A stretch of DNA of 64,000 bases from Rotaria socialis (Eukaryota; Rotifera; Eurotatoria; Philodinida; Philodinidae): the NCBI GenBank assembly GCA_905331475.1, contig CAJNYU010001789.1, positions 62,001 through 126,000 on the forward strand, in the 5' to 3' direction. Positions 1-12,206 of the stretch are shown here, piece by piece; the first letter of the stretch is position 1, and each line of letters opens with the position of its first letter. The notes under the pieces are model-generated. The model had not been told where the DNA came from and did not search any database. It saw only the letters and a program-made list of their open reading frames with translations. The position numbers and the translations under genes were made by a program.

Positions 1-809
1 GAGATGAAATGGAACTGCTCTGAAAAGATGTATATTATAATAAAGATGCACAAAAAGAAGAAAACATAGAAAGAGAAATGTGCCAAAAAAAAAGAATGCC
101 AACTCAAATAATGGTAACTAGTTACAAGGGCTTTTGAGAAGACGAGAAAGGCAAAGATTATTAGTAGACACGGCAGAAAATATCAGGATAGTAGAAAATT
201 TCAAGAATCATTCTAAAAATAAGTCATAATGTTTCCGTATTTCTTTGTACTGTTGGCAAAGTTGAGAAGCCTTTAATCTTGCGAAAAAGATCACAGAGCA
301 TGAAACTTATTGGTAGTTTTTCTTTACAAGTATCAAGGTTTGAGAAGAAAAGACGTAGGACTCGTTTGAATACGATTTCAGCATTTCGAGTAGATTAATC
401 GCAGTATTATGCAGTCCAATCAAAATTCATTAATTAAAACTTACAGATATTTGATCAAATTCTTTTTTTTTTGCTATCGTTACTATTCCATATGAGACTA
501 AAATCATATGTTGTTTGTTTTTTATTGCATCTATTTAGTATTTTTGATAGAGATTATATTAACATTTGAATTCTATTTATCGCTCTATTATTCACACTAG
601 TAATTTCAACATACGAATTAAGATATTTTAAACATAGAGATAATCGCTCAAGCTTTTCAGAGTACTCGAACTCCGAAAAACACCGGTCACTTTTGTTTGA
701 ATCAGAAAATGCACATCTTTCAAAGACTATTTTTTGAATAAGTCATTTTAGTAGCTATTCATAAGATTTTTTTTTCTTATCGAAGAAACAAGAAGAGCTT
801 TCCTCTTAC
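1..809. other. Intron or downstream part of the ACBD3-like gene; no exon recognised
   Basis: This stretch follows a good minus-strand donor (GT at 809-808), so it should be intron of the ACBD3-like gene, whose C-terminal GOLD domain would lie further left. I could not identify a GOLD-domain exon here. A polypyrimidine tract with AG occurs near 20 on the minus strand, but the 19 bases after it are too short to judge. Confidence 0.4.
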
Positions 810-1401
810 CTTGACTGATCTTCCACTACATATTTCACATCCTGTATTTGTAAGTGTATGCGAAATATCGAACAACGATCCAATAGCAATTTAACATATT
901 CTTCCATAGCTTGTTCTTTTGTCATATCTCCTAACGCAATCCATGCCTGTCTAAATAATAATAAGAAAAACGAGAAATTCGATAAAACATAGAAAACCGA
1001 ATATTTCTATTTGCTTGTTTTTTACTTTCGATCGTTACCAACAACATCAAGAAATCCAACATTTCGTGTGTATGAAGCATTCCATTTACCTAATTTCTCT
1101 TGTTTGGATAGAGCAATTAAACGAATATTATCACCATATTTCAATTGAATTTGTTCTTTTTTTTCTACAAGAGGCATATATTTCAATTCACATTCTAGCT
1201 CGTCATTTTGCTTAACTTACCTTTGACAAATTTTCTCGCTTTATAATACAATTCCTCTGTAGTATATCCAAATTCGCTGACAGGACTTGGTAATCTTTTT
1301 GTTTCTACGATATTCGTACTATCGGTTATAGAAGGAGTTGGTGTAACATTTATTTGACCAAAACAATTTCCGGCAAGGATTTCATCATAATATAATGCCA
1401 T
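810..1401 (-). CDS. ACBD3: ACBD3/GCP60-like acyl-CoA-binding domain protein, N-terminal part
   Basis: Three minus-strand exons, 1401-1221, 1164-1026 and 950-810, join in phase (1, then 2) and leave an open donor at 809, so the gene continues out of the window. The 153 visible residues carry an acyl-CoA-binding domain: an ELYYKARKFVK helix, then RLIALSKQEKLGKWN, then VGFLDVVGNDRKQAWIALG and KEQAMEEYVKLL. The VGF-DV-GNDR run and the spacing match ACBD3 (Golgi protein GCP60) better than the short ACBP or ACBD6. In animals ACBD3 is a peripheral Golgi scaffold with a C-terminal GOLD domain; that part is not visible here. The start is the ATG at 1401, which needs no upstream exon. It lies head to head with the ATOX1-like gene, about 210 bp apart. 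Identity as ACBD3 is an inference from the N-terminal half only. Confidence 0.72.
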
Positions 1402-1611
1402 CCGTGCATTTAAATTTGACCGACCGATAATTTACGACAAGATTTGAAACCGTGTCGAATGGACAAATAGAGTAACCAATAGGAAAATGTTGAATAGCAG
1501 AGGTTAAACTTAGATTTCCATGTCGAATCATTCAGTTTGATTGGTTGTCATTTAGATCTTCTTTTTGAACTCATTCATTTATTTATAAAAACAAAACAAA
1601 AGAAGAGAAAT
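1402..1611. promoter_or_regulatory. Short divergent intergenic region, candidate shared promoter
   Basis: About 210 bp separate the start codons of the ACBD3-like gene (-) and the ATOX1-like gene (+). Both 5' regions and any promoter elements must lie here or in upstream non-coding exons. No specific element was identified; the claim rests on arrangement alone. Confidence 0.35.
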
Positions 1612-1860
1612 ATGAATAGCCAAGAAGAACATCATTATAAATTTGAAATCGAAGCGACATGCGAAGGTTGTTCAAATGCTGTGAAACGAATCCTTGAGCG
1701 ACACATGAAATCGTCTCCTGGGCAAATATTGAAGTATACTGTTGATTTAGTCTTGGATGAACAAAAAGCTAAAATAGATTTAACATCAACTATGAGTACA
1801 GAACAACTTATTCAGCTACTGGAAAAAAGTGGTAAAAAAGTTAATTCTGTCATTAGTTGA
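1612..1860 (+). CDS. ATOX1: ATOX1-like copper chaperone (HMA domain)
   Basis: An intronless 82-residue protein. The frame is open from 1537, but I place the start at the first ATG, 1612, which gives the usual length for this family plus a short N-terminal tail. The metal loop is EATCEGCSNAVKRILE, then a beta strand (KYTVDLVLDEQKAKIDL) and a final EQLIQLLEKSGKKV, which match the ATOX1/Atx1 beta-alpha-beta-beta-alpha-beta order. In animals ATOX1 carries Cu(I) from the cytosol to the secretory-pathway Cu-ATPases. The CxxC pair is intact, but the Met that usually comes two residues before the first Cys is Ala here. The Lys near the end (SGKK) matches the lysine that neutralises the Cu site in ATOX1. 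A polyA signal (AATAAA) follows about 40 bp after the stop. Family assignment is strong; one-to-one orthology is likely but untested. Confidence 0.85.
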   Translation: MNSQEEHHYKFEIEATCEGCSNAVKRILERHMKSSPGQILKYTVDLVLDEQKAKIDLTSTMSTEQLIQLLEKSGKKVNSVIS

Positions 1861-4415
1861 AAAAATGATTTTGTTTTAAATGTATTTATTCTATTTAAAT
1901 AAAACAGAACAACTATATTCAATTAATCTTTCCTAGCTTCAAATAAATATTCATTATACAATAATTTTCTAATGGACTATATTTTTATATTCATCGCAAC
2001 TCATTTTCTCTAATGGTATTCATAGGGTAGGGTTATCCGGAGGATGTCAGAATCTGAGGGAACGATGACTCAGAATTATTGGCGAGTAAGAATAGTAAAC
2101 CCTGGAATTTCGCGAGGGATAAACGAATAGGTTTTCAAGATCGCGCCATTATATACAACTTAGAAGAGATACAACAATGCAAAGTTTATCGTTCAATAAA
2201 TAAATTAACACATTTCGATAGGAGTCTTATCGATATAAAAATCGGCGCTACGGTACGGAGAAGTACTTTCGTTAATAGTAATATGATTTGAAAGCGGTCG
2301 TATTCTTTATGTTTGTTTGATTCTAACACGGAAACAGCAGACTTCATCGATCTTGAAATGAGTGGTCTCGTTTTCATTGATGTGTTTCTGGTTTCTCAAA
2401 ACTTTCGTTTTGTTGTCTATTTCTTTGGAAAAAATAATGAGATTGTCCAAACAACCTTGACAATTTCATAGATGCGCTAAGCATGAAGAGTTACGCTACG
2501 CGATGCATAAATGTTTTTCTCTTTTTCTGTTATCGTTTTTTTCTTCTAACTAAACATCTAATTAATGAAGCATCAGTACAATGTGAATTTTTGTTATTAT
2601 TTCTACAATAAAATAAAAAAAACTTAAATCCAAATTATTGATATTCTCATCCTTCAAGAATTATCTTCCGTCAAGATCATACGTGAATCTGCTACGCAGT
2701 ATATTATCTGCTTTGATGGTAGTATGGAATGCTGAGATAATCACATGTCGCGTTATGCATTTGCCATCTCAGCGAACGAAAATACAGCGTGAGTGCTCAT
2801 TTTTAGAAAAAAATGTCTTGAGCAACCAGCATTTTGAAGGCAAAAAAATGTCCGTTAGAAAATTCCGAACAAATTGAATTCATTTCTATCCAATCGACTG
2901 AAACAATCGATTGCGTTCGCGAGAATAGACCAGGAAATATCGATCTAATCGGTAGGGACTCTTTTGTTCGGGCGTTTTCAGTTAAAATATAAATCCAACA
3001 GTATTTATGTTTCCGTCGTCATTAATGTTTGTGTTTCCTGTTCTTGAAAACAGGTATCTGTCTTAGATGAGATATTTCTACAAACAGTAAGCAGAAGAAT
3101 TATTCGCCGGCAACACTCATCATCTAAGCGCTTATGAATCTGGAGAACACGTTTGAAAGTGTGTTCTTGATTTTAACAGCGTACCTTTTTTTGACGGATG
3201 AATTTTAATTAAAAATTTTTTCAACTGATACGCAGCATAATTTGGTGTAAAAATATGTTTAGTTGCAATCAGTGGTGCTTTTTTTACAAACGATCACCGG
3301 ATCTCGTATTAGAATCAGGAAATAATTATCTCGCCGCGCTATAAAAGTCAAAACTTTTCTTCTAAATTATCCGTAAGAAAAAACTCTTTAGTGCGATTCT
3401 AACGAGATTACAATGCGAAACATGATGCAGCTATTTTTACTAATCACAAGGGGATGGTTCTATTGAATTTATTCTAGCTCATGCTTGTTCATCATCTATT
3501 TATTTAGTCCTCGGGAAATCCTATAAGAAAGTTGTTCGCTTAGCATAATGAGATCTTGTGAATTTATGGTTTACAATTGGCAGAATCAACCATGTCGAGT
3601 AGAATTGATAATGGAAAGTTTTGAATTTTATACTCTGAAATTTCAGGTAATGCTTTAAAAAAACACTGAAAATACATTTATTTGGTTTGACATAACTGTC
3701 ATGACGATTCACTTCGATTATTCATTTTAGCATCGTAGATAGAATGCATTGCATTCATCTGAATGCTCTTTCAACAATAGAGAGGATGGCGGATTGAGGA
3801 ACTGTGTTTTTTGAAAAAATAGAATTCAGTGATTGTATTCAATGGGATAAACTAGGCGATTTACAAAAGTCGTGCTTTTGAAATAATAACATTTCGGACT
3901 TGGTCAAGAAATCTCACTAATCTAGTTTTACCACTTATTCAGATCTTCTAAAGCTAGATTTTGTTCTCGTGGGGTTTTCAAGAGAAAAAGCATGTTGAAT
4001 ATAACATTTTTCAATGGTATACAGTTGATAAAATAATGAAAATAGACTCTAAAAAAAACAGTACATTGTCTCGTTCAATGAAGTTTTGTTCGTATTGATT
4101 TATCCTTGATAAGTTTTGTATTGCATAATACAAAATCATCTATTCAAAAAGGCGTGACCTACAATATGCAAGTCATTATTTGGCTAGAAATTATTTCCTC
4201 TTTCAAACTATAACAGATACCGCCAATAAATTTGAATGCTCTCCATTTTGTGTTAAACATTATCTATTATAAGATGTGCGTTGTTCAAGGATTGAATGAT
4301 CGACCTTGACTTGATATTCGGTTCAGTTAATCACAATGACTCACACCATTGGATATAAATTGGTGTTCAATGTGTCGTCGTTCATTGCAACGTTTTGATC
4401 AAGGCCTATTACATA
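1861..4415. other. Intergenic, no gene supported
   Basis: About 2.5 kb between the ATOX1-like gene and the LPMO gene. It begins with the ATOX1 3' end and polyA signal. Open frames (for example near 2079-2291, 2638-2877 and 3521-3712) lack ATG-plus-splice logic, domains or recognisable residues, and I treat them as chance. Confidence 0.5.
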
Positions 4416-5474
4416 ATGCAATATACTGTTGGTTTTATTCTCCTTGTTGTACTAATTTTTCATTGTATTGACAAAACTTATGGCCATGGCTACTTAGCTG
4501 ACCCACCGGCGCGTAGTTCAGCTTGGTTAATGGATCGTGATTTTCGAGCATGTTGCACATATTATGAGCATACACAAATGTTTTGCGGAGGAATTAATCA
4601 TCAATGGAGTGTTAATGGTAATTAAAATCTTTATTAAATAAATCTTTATCTCTATTGTAAATCCTTTCTAGGAGGCAAATGCTCAATATGTGGCGAAGCT
4701 TACGATCAAAAAACTAAACTATTTGATAAAGGTGGTGAAAAATATTTGGGTAAAATTGTTCGAACCTATACTCAAGGCTCTGTAATATCTGTAACCGTTA
4801 TTGTGAGTACTTCTATTGTTGAATAAGCGATTATCTATTGAACATTTTAGTTAACAGCAAATCATTTGGGCCTATTCGAATTCCGTGTATGTAGCATTGA
4901 TGATGATTCGAGTAAAGATGCTACACAAAGTTGTCTTGATTTGAACGTCTTGAACACGACAGACGGATTAACACAATATCGAATTCCTTCAAGTCTTTCT
5001 ACTGTACAACTTCAGCTTAGATTACCAGCTCAACTTGTATGTAAACATTGTGTATTTCAATGGAAATATCAAACGGGGAACAGTTGGGGAGTATCGAACG
5101 GCAGAGGTTGTCTTGGTTGTGGAAAAGAAAATGAAGAGTTTTATGGATGTTCAGATGTTGCCATTATTGGTCGAGATGAATCAATTGTTAGTTCAACAAC
5201 AGTAGCAATAGCGAGTAATTTTACTACTGCGAGAGAAACAGATACCATAGCAAGTACTACTACTACGACGACGACGACGAAAGATATGATGACAGAATCT
5301 CTTAACTGTACATCGATAATTAAGTTTAGTCGATCATTTGATATTAGTGTTGTTATGGAAAAATACTGTGAAACCGTTTGTGCAAATAATTGTTCTTTGG
5401 AGAAGAAAATTGGTGATGAGAAGCTTTACAATAGTTGCGCAGAGTCATGTAATAAGTTATGTGTTTGTCAGTAA
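4416..5474 (+). CDS. Secreted AA15-family lytic polysaccharide monooxygenase
   Basis: Three exons, 4416-4617, 4672-4802 and 4851-5474, give 318 residues in frame. The first ATG is at 4416 (codons before it lack an ATG). Residues 1-23 are a hydrophobic signal peptide, and cleavage leaves His24 as the mature N-terminus (HGYLADPPARSSAW), the hallmark of the copper histidine brace. The second brace His is probably His116 in TANHLGLFEFRVC. The motifs CCTYYEHTQMFCGG, GKCSICGEAYD and EEFYGCSDVAI match AA15 LPMOs, which oxidatively cleave chitin or cellulose in invertebrates. The Tyr in the last motif may be the axial ligand. After the catalytic module (to about 218) come a Ser/Thr linker with eight Thr in a row and a Cys-rich tail (eight Cys, about 262-318) that I cannot assign to a family. 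Secretion is inferred; substrate is unknown. Confidence 0.9.
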
Positions 5475-8400
5475 ATGGATTTAGCTGAATCTTTCTTCAT
5501 TTAAAATATCACCAATTTGTAGGAACAAACAAAATAGGAGTTCATCTACTAGGAATTACATGCATACGCTGGTATATTTACTTCGAATTTTATTATTATA
5601 CGTGTTTTTTCTTTTTGAATGCAATATTAATTTTCCGATCAAACTTTTGTTTTTTTGAATTTTTAAACAATAAAATTGTGAGAAAATCATAAATTGATTA
5701 GAATTAACAGATCTTTTATTTGCAAGAAAGAAGGCGGCACTGATTGAAAACACCGGAAATGTCCCGTGGGTGTTATTTGATTCGAAGAGATGATATCATT
5801 AAAATACTTTATATGACAAAAAGCTATAACTGAAATTGCCAAGGGGAAAAAAACTAACTCGAGCATTCGCTGGCATGCCTAGCTATTGTAAAATTTTCTC
5901 AAATAGGGACGAACCATTTTTCTTAATGAGACTTTGAAGCAGTGCCAGTTAACATGAAACTTAAGATGTTTTTTCTTCTTAACACTTCGTACTTGTAATT
6001 TATTGTTAATTGATGATATTGAACTTAATTTAAAATTATAATGTAAATGGTCCATCCCTACTCTCATGTAGTGTTATTTATCCGAATTGAGTTACATAAA
6101 AAATATGGATGAAATGGAAAAAATTAATTTGAGGTGTGGAGTACTTTTACTCTAAACGTACAGCAGGGATTTGATCCCTAGGCCTCGAAAAGCATTTTGG
6201 TTTTCTTGAGCAAAGTGATTGAATCTTTTTGATGGTCAAGTTTTTTGAAGATTGGGAACTCTCCTTAACTCTGACTAATTTTGTAGGAATCCTCTGATCA
6301 ATCACGTAAGTCACTGAAAGTCTTGCTCTCATCTAACCTTGGCAGCCTGCGATATCCGTGGCTCCGAATTATTCTAAATCATCCCCATTTGTACATACTG
6401 AATGACTATTTTTCTATAATATTCAAGTAACTTTCAAGGACAAGAAAAATCATATAAAGCAGACTAGTTACATGAATTTTTTACATTCAATGTGATTTCA
6501 ATAGTATTCAGTTGATTCGAAAAAAAAGATACATTTAGCAGTAGTATTATTTAAATAGTCACCTTTGTGAAAGTACTGTCGAGTGGAGCTTCCCAAGGTG
6601 AACTTCACGGATTCCAATGAACTTTCGTCCATGATACTGCACGATGTTATAGTAAAAATAGCAAAAGACTTTGAATGCATAGCACTTTCTTGAAAAGTTA
6701 TGCTCATTTTTCAGATTTTCTTTTTTTTTTGAGTTACCAGAAAGTGAAATAATTTGAATTTGCTCAGAAATTTTGTTAATAGATAGGCCGACTGAACACT
6801 AAGATACCATCAATGATTTCACTAGCGAACATCGTGCAATATCCATGGACAAAAGTTCATTGGAATCTATGGGAGTCCGCTTGGGAGGCTCCATTGTGAA
6901 TTGATTCTATTAAAATATTATTTTATCAACATAATGGTGGATCTTTTTGTTAGTAATTACTTGTAATTATGAATATGACAAATGTTCATGTGTGTTAGTA
7001 ACAACATAATGTGATGACGATGAATAAAGTCTGATACATATTGGAAAATGATTATACTATTTTCAACAGGCTTCCTTTAGTCAGAGCACTTCGACAATAG
7101 CGATAATTATGTTTCTAATGAATTTTAAAGTTTTTGCATAGTTTGAACTACTTACAGACACTAATTCATAGCGATTAATTGAAAGCCATTTCAATTCATT
7201 CGAATGGCTCGGAATGAGTTTTTCCCCGTAGGAAATTCCTATTAACGTTTATCTCCACGAGACTTACAAGGTGAAATCAACCGGATGTTTTCAAACTGCC
7301 ACAAACTGCCACAAACCACACCGACGTCGCCGTAGTTCGAGCAGAAGAAGATGAACACGCATCAACTTGATTTGTAACACTTGGAATATTTAGAATACAC
7401 CAATGAAAATCTACACTAATATCATGTCAGTACTACAGGGAAGTACATATTGGTTAACTTTAAAAGTTTTCTGGCTTACTGTGATAGTCACTGAATTTAT
7501 TATAGAACATGATCAAACAATTTAAGCTCAAATAATTATCAAAGTCGAAGTTATTCCTAAAAACCATTTTCTATTTCAACTAAAACAAAATCTACATTTT
7601 TCAGTTCTGAAAACTATAAAAGAATTTTCCATTTTCTGTACTAATTATCTACTTTTTCTTTCTCTTGTAGAAATTTGCACTCGTATATTCGCTTGAAATA
7701 GAAATAGATGTCGTTATATATACGGACTAAATATCTAAAATAAAATTTTACACGTCCCCATGATGGATGCAAATAAATAAATAAACTATTATTCGCTTTT
7801 ACCTAGATAAAATCTTTACATTGTTGTTTTCACACGGATAAACAATAATTTTTATTTATTTTCTGTATAAGTACATAAAATGTACCCATAACAGTTACAG
7901 CTGATGTAGAACGTATTTACATTGGCAGCTTATCCTTGAATACAACACAATAAACAGATAGTGAAAGAATGTCGTGACTTATTTGTCGAGATGATATTAT
8001 CTATATACAATTTTTTGTGCATTATAATGAAATTGTTTACCAACAAAATTTTGTTCTATACGGTTCATTCGAGTACATGTTATTTATTTTGTATAATATA
8101 TTTAACAAGTCAATATGATGACTTATTACATATTTTAAATTATAGATAATACACAGATTACGCGAATGAATTATTTAGTATTTCGATATGATTTATATTG
8201 AAATTATTTATCGAACGATGTCTTACATTGTTAAATATGATTTAACAGTTTATTCAAATATAGACGGATTATAGTAAGAGACATTTCATGATTTTATTTA
8301 CATAGCTTATTCGTTTGACAAAGCGGAAATCTAATTTCGCTTGACAGAAATCATCATGTTGACATATGAAGAAAAAAAGTCTATCTAGGATTTAAAGACA

Positions 8401-9154
8401 AATTATTATCCAGAAGAAAAAAAACGGTAAATCGATCTTTCTAATAGTACACAAATATTACTGTTTTCCGTTCTATCGGATATTCCTATCCTAAATTTTT
8501 TTCTTGCGATTCTTACTAGAAAGAAGGAATAGTCAGGAGGATCTTGTGACACGTAATAGAATTATCGCATTCGTTGACAGAATAAATACTGTTTGTAAAA
8601 GTCGACGCTAAATAACAGTTACTATATACAACGATCTTTTTTCAATATATGAACCATTGATCCGAGAGAAATAATCCAAAAAAAAAATAAAGTCTATGAT
8701 TTATTTTTGCTGGATTATAAAATATAAATTCATACGTAAATGTCAATAGGTACTAGGTGAAGTTTGTTTTTGTTATTACACTAAAAACACTATTTTAGTT
8801 TTGAAATATACAAAATCGGAACGCACCGGCTTCGGAAGTTTTTAGTAATTCCGTTTAGACTACTCCTATGAGTGAGCGCATTCGTTGAGTGGAATCGGCC
8901 GGATTGATTTGGGTCCGTAGTTCATTGGACATAGAAATATTTTTCTCAAATGTATCAATAACGTTTACTAATATTTAGATGATTGTGTTATCTTTCAGCA
9001 TGAATCAAATCAGTTGAAGAACATATAGAATTTCACACAAATAAATATTTCGATTGTCCTGCCACTGATTTTGTTTTTAAATTTATTATTTCAGATATTC
9101 TTTTTTTTGGTAGTAGAAACTGTGGAGGAATTAGAAAATCTTTAGTAAGAGTGT
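5475..9154. other. Intergenic, no gene supported; contains one inverted repeat
   Basis: About 3.7 kb of AT-rich spacer. No open frame here has a recognisable domain or coherent splice structure. It contains an inverted repeat pair near 6.6-6.9 kb (listed separately). A less AT-rich patch at about 8815-8935 lies some 250 bp upstream of the RRM gene and could be part of its promoter, but no element is identifiable. Confidence 0.5.
6582..6895. repeat. Inverted repeat pair, arms about 67 bp
   Basis: Arm 1 (6582-6648), read on the minus strand, matches arm 2 (6828-6895), read on the plus strand, over about 67 bp with roughly 80-85% identity by eye and small indels. The shared core includes AAAGTTCATTGGAATC and CTTGGGA-GCTCCA. 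Arm 2 reads through without a stop as a Trp-rich peptide (YPWTKVHWNLWESAWEAP), while arm 1 is shifted by a one-base deletion. They may be relics of one coding or transposon-derived sequence inserted twice in opposite orientation. Confidence 0.6.
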
Positions 9155-12100
9155 ATGGCATCATCAGCAGCCGACGTTTTGTCTTCTACTACTAATAACT
9201 TAGAATCTCAACCCCCTGAAAAATCGTCATTGGAACAATTTCGAAAATTATTCATCGGAGGTTTAACTTATTCAACTACGGATGAAAAATTAAAGTAATA
9301 GAAATTTAATTGTGTCTAGTTTTTTTCTTATTATGAATCTTTTTTTGTTAGAGAGTATTGTTCGACCTATGGCGAAATAGCTGAATGTGTTATTATGCGT
9401 GATAGGGAAGGCCGATCACGTGGGTTTGGTTTTGTTAGTTTTGAAGATCGTTCAATGGTTGATTCTTTCATGGAACATCGACCACATACACTCGATGGAA
9501 GAAAAATAGAATCCAAACGTGCAATGCCACGTGATGAAGCTTCAAAACCTGAAGGACAGTTAACAGTAAAAAAAATGTTTGTCGGAGGCATTAAGGAAGA
9601 TATAACTGAAGATGATCTTAAGTATGCACGAGAATAGATGATTTCATTTACTAAATTGTTTTGTTTTGTGTTTTTTAGATCACATTTTCAAAAGTTCGGA
9701 AATATTATTGAGTGCAATATCATGAAAGATAAAGATGGTTAGTATATACTGGTATTCAAAAATAATTGAATATTTTCATCCCAGTGTGACTTCTCGAACT
9801 AATGATTAAAATAATGTAAATGCCAAAAAAAAATAACATAAGGACAAATATACCGGTATAATAGCAATGCAATGGGTTACGCTAGATCTTCGTCAATTTT
9901 TTGCTTCGGAAGTTTTTATCTTGAAGAATCAATCAGATTTCCTGCTGAGAACTTCCTAAGGTTACACTGTTGGGAACTTTAGTATCATCTAGTTATCCTT
10001 ACATGCACTCTATAAAGCAGATTTTTATTAATACTTCTATTTTTTGTTTTGCATTAGATAAATTACGTGGTTTTGCATTTATCACTTTTGATGATTACGA
10101 TGGTGTTGATTGTTGTATTCTCGAAAAACCTCACATTATCAAAGATAAAGAACTCGATATACGAAAAGCAATTCCACGTGAGAATATATCACGGGCTTAC
10201 ACTTCAGCCCCTCATAATAACATAAATTCTGAGTTCTATTATCAACCACAATTAATGATCAATAATGGAACATTACCTCCTCTATCATATACTTATTTTC
10301 ATCCGTCGAACTATATATCTAAACCAATACCATTAATGAATACAACGAATTCTAATTCACAAGCAAACGGTTTACAGCCTACAACATTATTTATTCCGCC
10401 GGAATTGCAACCTAATGCATTTTATCCTACATCTTCAGTACGAACAAATAATAATGTACAATATCAAAATGGAAATAGAAAAAAAATAACAAATGAACAA
10501 ATAACACAATTACGGTAAGAAGAAACATATAGATTAAGTTGTTAAGAAATTTTTTTTGTTGTTTTTCTTTTTTGTAGCTCAGTCAGCGACGAGCAACATC
10601 GAAAATTATTTATTGGTGGTCTATCTTTTAAGTAAATCTTAATCGAGGAGTTTGAAAAAATTTTCATCAAAACCTCTTTCTTTTTTGGCTATTATTTTAG
10701 AACCACTGATGACACATTAAAAGACTATGCAAGAAAGTTCGGTGAAATAAGTGATTGCCTAGTAATGAAAGATCATAATGGACAATCAAAATGTTTCGGT
10801 TTTGTAACGTTTACTGATTCAGCAATAGTAGATGAATTTATGAAACAAAGACCCCATACTATTGACGGTCGTCAAATCGATCCAAAGCGCGCGAGTAAAG
10901 ATTTTGTTTAGTTGTTTTCACTTATGCGATTATTTTCTTAGTGCCACGTGAAGAAGCCAATAATGACGATATTCATTTAACGGTGAAGAAAATTTTTATC
11001 GGAGGCATTCGCGATGGACTTGATGAAGAATCATTACGAAAATATTTTGAAAAATACGGAAATATCAATGATTGTCTTCTGATGCATGACAAAGATGGGA
11101 AAACGCGAGGATTTGCATTTATTGAATTTGATGGTAAAAAAAATTTAATTGATCCCCCATTGTCCTTCTGTCACCTGACAGACATCAACAATATTTTAGT
11201 CTTACGATAATATAGTAATAATTGTCTGTTATTCTTAGAGTAAGGTTCAATTTTCTGAGTTGAAACCACAATCCTATCTGTAGAACACATTCAGTTTTGT
11301 ATTTGCTCTAAAAGGATTTACATTCGTGAATTTTGTTGGTTGATTTCTGACTAGCTGAGCGCATTTCTCAGCGTGCATCATTTTCACCGCTTGCTTTCAA
11401 GTTTACGAAAGTGGCTGAAACAGAGAACATGCGGTATTTTGCTCCTCTTTTTTTTGCAACGAACATTGGGCGCACAGTGAGAAAAATGTTAAGGCAATGC
11501 TGACGAGAAAAAAACAAGACAAAGCAAATACGATTGATTTCGTTCTGCGCATTTTTGCGGCAGCTGAATTATTTTTCTCCACCGCCAATCAGATTGGTTG
11601 AAGTAAATGTAACGAAAGAAATCTTGTTTGTTGAGTCTGGTTGTTCCTAGAGATTTCTTGAACAACAAAAATTTTCTTTTTCTCAATTTTGTCTGTGGTG
11701 CTTTTTTATCACGAAGAAATTCTTCTACGGTGAAAAAGTGAGTGCATAACATTCAAAACTAGTCTAAAGTCTTTTCTGATGGCCTACCGCTGGCCGGCCT
11801 ATTTCAACTATACTGTAGCAATTAACGAACAATGTATTTATGTACTATTTTAGACTACGATCCTGTGGATAAAATAATTCTTGCACGACCTCATACAATA
11901 GGTGAATATCGTGTTGATGTTAAAAAAGCTATACCAAAAGATCAACGACAATTTCAAGCTCAACAACAAGAATATGCACTTCAAATGCAAGCAGCCACGG
12001 CTGCCTATTATTATTATACGAATTTGCCATATCATTTTTTAAATAATCAAATAATGCCTCCTTCTTTAATCAATCAAAATGGTGCTCTTATAGATGATGT

Positions 12101-12206
12101 ATTTTCTCATATTCAAACGTCAAATAACAATAATAATATTTCGAATACTCTTCGCTATTTTCCCACACGCAATAATCGTCAACAATCATCACGTAGTATT
12201 CAGTAA
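9155..12206 (+). CDS. hnRNP A/B-like RNA-binding protein with four RRMs
   Basis: Eight exons (9155-9294, 9352-9621, 9679-9737, 10058-10514, 10578-10631, 10701-10894, 10942-11133, 11854-12206) join in phase to 572 residues. RRM1 (about 31-105; RNP2 LFIGGL, RNP1 RGFGFVSF) and RRM2 (about 121-195; MFVGGI, RGFAFITF) are joined by the hnRNP A/B-type linker (SKRAMPRDEASKPEG-LTVKK). After a linker rich in Asn, Pro and Tyr (about 200-310), a second pair follows: RRM3 (LFIGGL, CFGFVTF) and RRM4 (IFIGGI, RGFAFIEF) with the same linker type. The C-terminus is Gln/Asn/Tyr-rich and low complexity. Family members bind RNA in splicing, mRNA transport and translation. Normal hnRNP A/B, Musashi and DAZAP1 proteins have two RRMs; here a tandem duplicate seems fused. 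The 10514/10578 join uses a clean GTAAGA donor and TTTTTTGTAG acceptor, and the second half has no ATG of its own. Intron 7 is long (720 bp). Confidence 0.85.

Noticed and set aside
6150-6200. tRNA-like T-arm (AGGGATCAAATCCCT on the minus strand)
   Set aside because: The loop is too short for a T-arm and no acceptor, D or anticodon arms can be folded around it.
8828-9920. Shared GCTTCGGAAGTTTTTA at about 8828 and 9902
   Set aside because: Only 16 bp with no similarity beyond; likely chance or too short to call a repeat.
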